Origin: Pseudomonadota bacterium
GTDB taxonomy: Bacteria > Pseudomonadota > Gammaproteobacteria > Burkholderiales > Burkholderiaceae_C
Assembly (NCBI GenBank): GCA_023460715.1
Contig: JAEWPH010000159.1
Coordinates: forward strand, 1 to 6,005
Direction: 5' to 3'
Length of the DNA: 6,005 nucleotides
Position 1 is the stretch's first letter. Every line of letters starts with the position of its first letter. This document shows positions 5,482-6,005 of the stretch, piece by piece. The position numbers and the translations under genes were made by a program. The notes beneath the pieces are model-generated. The model was not told the origin of the DNA. It worked only from the letters and a program-made list of their open reading frames with translations, and searched no databases.

Positions 5482-6005
5482 ATGTCCCTGTTCAGCTGGT
5501 TCTCCCGCAAAAACCCGCCCGCGCGGCCGCGTCCGCCGGTCGAGCCCACGTCCCCGCTGCTCAACGCCGACGCGACCGTGCCCCTGGTGCCGGGCCGGGC
5601 CGGACAGCCCCGCGCCGAGCCCTCGCCCGCCGACCCGGCCGCCAACCGGCGCAACGAACGCATGGAGCGCCGCGAACTGCTCTACACCGTGGTGCGCGAC
5701 GCCATGGTCCGTGCCGGCGTGCTGTCTGCCGGCTACAAGTTCAAGGTGCTCTCGCTGGACCAGCGCGGCCGCCAGTTCCTGGTGATGATGGACATCGCAC
5801 GCGATTACGGTGGCGAGACCTCGCGGCTCAGCGAGATCGAAGCCCTCATCGCCCAGACGGCCAAGGCCCGCTTCGACATCCTGGTGACGGCGGTGTACTG
5901 GCGCATCAACGACCACGTCGCCGTGGGCATTCCGCAGCGCGGTGGCGTGCCGGCACCGGCCCATGTGCCCGCCCAGCCGCCTGCAGCGGTGGCGCCGCCC
6001 CGCGC
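5482..6005 (+). CDS. Conserved-looking hypothetical protein, 3' end beyond window
   Basis: I do not recognise a named family, though similar unnamed proteins in Comamonadaceae seem familiar. The frame starts at ATG 5482, 6 bases after GAAGG, and stays open to the window end (174 whole codons). Residues 1-9 (MSLFSWFSR) form a short amphipathic, basic start. Residues 10 to about 54 are rich in Pro, Ala and Arg and probably disordered. A compact core follows at about 55-151: a charged helix with NRRNERMERRELL (55-67), GYKFKVLSLDQRGRQFLVMMDI (84-105, strand-like), a helix around SRLSEIEALI, and DILVTAVYWRINDHVAVGIP (132-151, strand-like). After that the chain becomes Pro/Ala/Val-rich again. There is no signal peptide or membrane segment, so a cytoplasmic location is likely. 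It lies 95 bases after the cNMP-binding gene on the same strand; function is unknown. Confidence 0.8.
   Translation, partial: MSLFSWFSRKNPPARPRPPVEPTSPLLNADATVPLVPGRAGQPRAEPSPADPAANRRNERMERRELLYTVVRDAMVRAGVLSAGYKFKVLSLDQRGRQFLVMMDIARDYGGETSRLSEIEALIAQTAKARFDILVTAVYWRINDHVAVGIPQRGGVPAPAHVPAQPPAAVAPPR

Noticed and set aside
5125..5964. 279-codon minus-strand frame over the last two genes
   Set aside because: Repetitive His/Ala/Gly/Arg content and no recognisable motif. The + strand frames have better starts and structure.

Overview
The window is GC-rich, tightly packed DNA with every supported gene on the + strand. Protein character and gene order point to a betaproteobacterium of the Burkholderiales, most likely a Comamonadaceae member (Acidovorax-like). 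This rests on recalled family resemblance, not a database search. YidC next to MnmE is typical of the conserved rpmH-rnpA-yidD-yidC-mnmE cluster, often close to the chromosomal origin. No origin or dnaA is visible here.

Layout: (1) 1-1373, the 3' part of yidC, the inner-membrane insertase, ending in a perfect UUCG-loop terminator. (2) 1523-3109, a periplasmic substrate-binding protein of the peptide/nickel ABC-transporter type. It is apparently monocistronic, with no permease or ATPase gene beside it. (3) 3110-3356, an intergenic stretch holding a roughly 107-bp nested imperfect palindrome, a GC-rich terminator-like hairpin and a good -10 box for the next gene. (4) 3357-4793, mnmE, the tRNA U34-modifying GTPase, complete with all G motifs and the C-terminal CIGK. 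(5) 4874-5386, a small stand-alone cyclic-nucleotide-binding-domain protein with an intact phosphate-binding cassette and no DNA-binding domain. (6) 5482 to the window end, an unrecognised protein with a compact conserved-looking core between Pro/Ala-rich, probably disordered ends, cut by the window edge.

yidC and mnmE are housekeeping genes for membrane protein biogenesis and tRNA wobble modification. The binding-protein gene between them has its own ribosome binding site and terminator-like hairpins on both sides, so it looks like an independent unit inserted into a conserved neighbourhood. The two genes after mnmE may be co-transcribed with it or have their own weak promoters.

I found no RNA gene, CRISPR array, insertion sequence or phage gene, and no convincing previously undescribed system. 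The best second-look items are the nested palindrome, the interruption of the yidC-mnmE pair, and the translation start of the cyclic-nucleotide-binding gene, which lacks a Shine-Dalgarno sequence.
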